A stretch of 13,862 nucleotides of DNA from Akkermansiaceae bacterium. Its GTDB lineage: Bacteria; Verrucomicrobiota; Verrucomicrobiia; Verrucomicrobiales; Akkermansiaceae. Position numbers and translations under genes: made by a program. Numbering within the stretch: position 1 is the stretch's first letter; each line of letters begins with the position of its first letter. Of this stretch, positions 12,909-13,862 are shown one piece after another. Below the pieces are notes generated by a model. It had not been told where the DNA came from, made no database searches, and saw only the letters and a program-made list of their open reading frames with translations. The stretch is from assembly GCA_011524615.1 (NCBI GenBank), contig WTJZ01000311.1, positions 1 through 13,862 on the forward strand. The letters are read 5' to 3'.

Positions 12909-13862
12909 CTACTCGCTCGTTCTCATAAAGGTAGGAACATCTAAGTCCTGCCCCTCATAAATATTTGGCGACTCCCCTTCGAAGCGTCCCTTAGGCTGCC
13001 CATCTAATTGGAGTTCCCCTTGTGAAAAGTCATTTGCAAAGAGCTCTCCAAAGTCCTCAATCTTTGTGGGTTGTGACTTCGTCTTCTTGCTGGCAGATGC
13101 CGCCTGCTTCTTCTCCGTCACAGGGAGTTTGAACTTAGACTTCTCTTGGAGTTCAGATGAAATCTGCGCCTCTTCCTCCTTAGAGTGCTCAGTTGCGAGA
13201 GGTAGAGAGGACGGGTCTGCCTGCTCCTCTACAGCTGCGGTCTCTTTATTAGTGAAGAGGTGTGCAAAACGTCTTCTGACAGAGCTAGTTGGCTCTGGCT
13301 TCACTTCCTTTACAGGTTCTGGTGCGACTGGTTGCTGCACGGGCTGAGGAACGAACTGCGCCTCCTCTCGGTGATCAGAGATCACTGGTGGGGTGGGAGT
13401 CACAGGAACCTCTACTGGCTCCGGCTCAACGATAGGCTCAGGAATCTCTGCTGGTTCTGGCGGGGTAGGTTCTACGACCTCCTGCACAGGCGGAGGAGGA
13501 GTTACTGGACTCGGCGCTAGGATCGGCGGCTCAGGTTGACGCACTTCTACTGGCTCTGGAGCCTCAACCACTGGTGGAGGCGTCAAGGGCTTAGGTTCGG
13601 CTGCTGGCTGAGTCAGTCCCGGAACTAAACCGGTCTTAGACTCCACGACCTCCTCCTTAGGCTCCTCGAACACAGGAGGCTCAGGCCACTTCACAGAGTT
13701 GGGTAACGATACAGGGGGCTCAGGACTCACCACTGCCTCAGGTTCCTGTGGAACCTCAGGCTCAGCAGGAGGCTCAGGAGCTACATAGCGGCAGGCGCTA
13801 CCGGCGAGGCAGGCGCTGACTCCACTGGTGCCGGCTCGTATGGGACCTCCTCTACCACTGGA
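12909..13862 (-). CDS. ftsZ: FtsZ, C-terminal linker and tail; 5' part beyond window; apparent frameshift near edge
   Basis: FtsZ is the tubulin-like GTPase of the division ring; only its C-terminus is here. The last residues GQDLDVPTFMRTSE (coding bases 12912-12953) are the conserved C-terminal peptide that binds FtsA-type anchors and other partners (compare DIPAFLR in E. coli). The preceding GRFEGESPNIYEG fits the tail I associate with Verrucomicrobiota FtsZ. Upstream lies a linker of over 220 residues, very rich in Pro, Glu and Val with PEPV/PEPP-type repeats, then a mixed charged region. No GTPase domain is in the window. The frame is open to the right edge, but beyond about 13785 it gives a Gly/Cys/Arg-rich text unlike the linker. 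The neighbouring frame (13784-13861) instead gives Pro/Glu/Val-rich linker text, so a one-base deletion or error is likely there. A GTG at 13731-13733 is not the true start. Confidence 0.85.
   Translation of the reverse strand, partial: SSGRGGPIRAGTSGVSACLAGSACRYVAPEPPAEPEVPQEPEAVVSPEPPVSLPNSVKWPEPPVFEEPKEEVVESKTGLVPGLTQPAAEPKPLTPPPVVEAPEPVEVRQPEPPILAPSPVTPPPPVQEVVEPTPPEPAEIPEPIVEPEPVEVPVTPTPPVISDHREEAQFVPQPVQQPVAPEPVKEVKPEPTSSVRRRFAHLFTNKETAAVEEQADPSSLPLATEHSKEEEAQISSELQEKSKFKLPVTEKKQAASASKKTKSQPTKIEDFGELFANDFSQGELQLDGQPKGRFEGESPNIYEGQDLDVPTFMRTSE

Noticed and set aside
13731..13733. GTG as the start of a separate Pro-rich protein
   Set aside because: The same low-complexity text continues upstream of it and the C-terminus is the FtsZ tail peptide.
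13781..13800. Programmed -1 ribosomal frameshift in ftsZ
   Set aside because: The direction would fit, but there is no X-XXY-YYZ slippery heptamer or homopolymer run at the junction, so an indel or sequence error is more likely.

Overview
The window reads as an ordinary chromosomal stretch of a Gram-negative-type bacterium, most likely a member of Verrucomicrobiota. This assignment is an inference. It rests on a secreted formylglycine-type sulfatase, type II secretion pieces (GspF, GspG), and a bona fide FtsZ C-terminal tail behind a very long Pro/Glu-rich linker. FtsZ is absent from most Planctomycetes and Chlamydiae, which argues against those relatives. Shine-Dalgarno signals are weak or missing ahead of most starts.

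Layout: everything from 1 to 8773 lies on the minus strand. Read in transcription order it runs gspF-gspG, a stand-alone glycogen-synthase-like glycosyltransferase, the tig-clpP-clpX protein quality-control operon closed by a strong terminator, then three small membrane genes, and finally a sulfatase cut by the left edge. A roughly 400-bp divergent spacer (8774-9173) separates this from a plus-strand block: gltX-aroE closed by a terminator, then a VC0807-like membrane gene overlapping yqgE. A convergent spacer with two hairpins separates yqgE from the minus-strand 3' part of ftsZ, which runs off the right edge.

How the genes work together: trigger factor, ClpP and ClpX form the classic co-translational folding and ATP-dependent proteolysis set, with tig and clpP overlapping. 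The three small genes at 591-1955 match, in order, topology and N-/C-terminal character, the Enterobacteria yqjD-yqjE-yqjK set: a tail-anchored amphipathic-helix protein, a two-TM Holin-X-like protein, and a small basic membrane protein. GspF and GspG are inner-membrane platform and major pseudopilin of a type II secretion apparatus whose other genes lie elsewhere. GltX and AroE are housekeeping enzymes.

The points most worth a second look are: the yqjDEK-like operon and the six exact 11-residue repeats in its first protein; an apparent one-base frameshift in the ftsZ linker close to the right edge; two places where a gene starts within 20 nt after a strong intrinsic terminator on the same strand; and several perfect palindromes positioned just upstream of starts (tig, the glycosyltransferase, gltX). 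I did not find a CRISPR array, tRNA, rRNA, insertion sequence, phage genes or a clear novel defence system.
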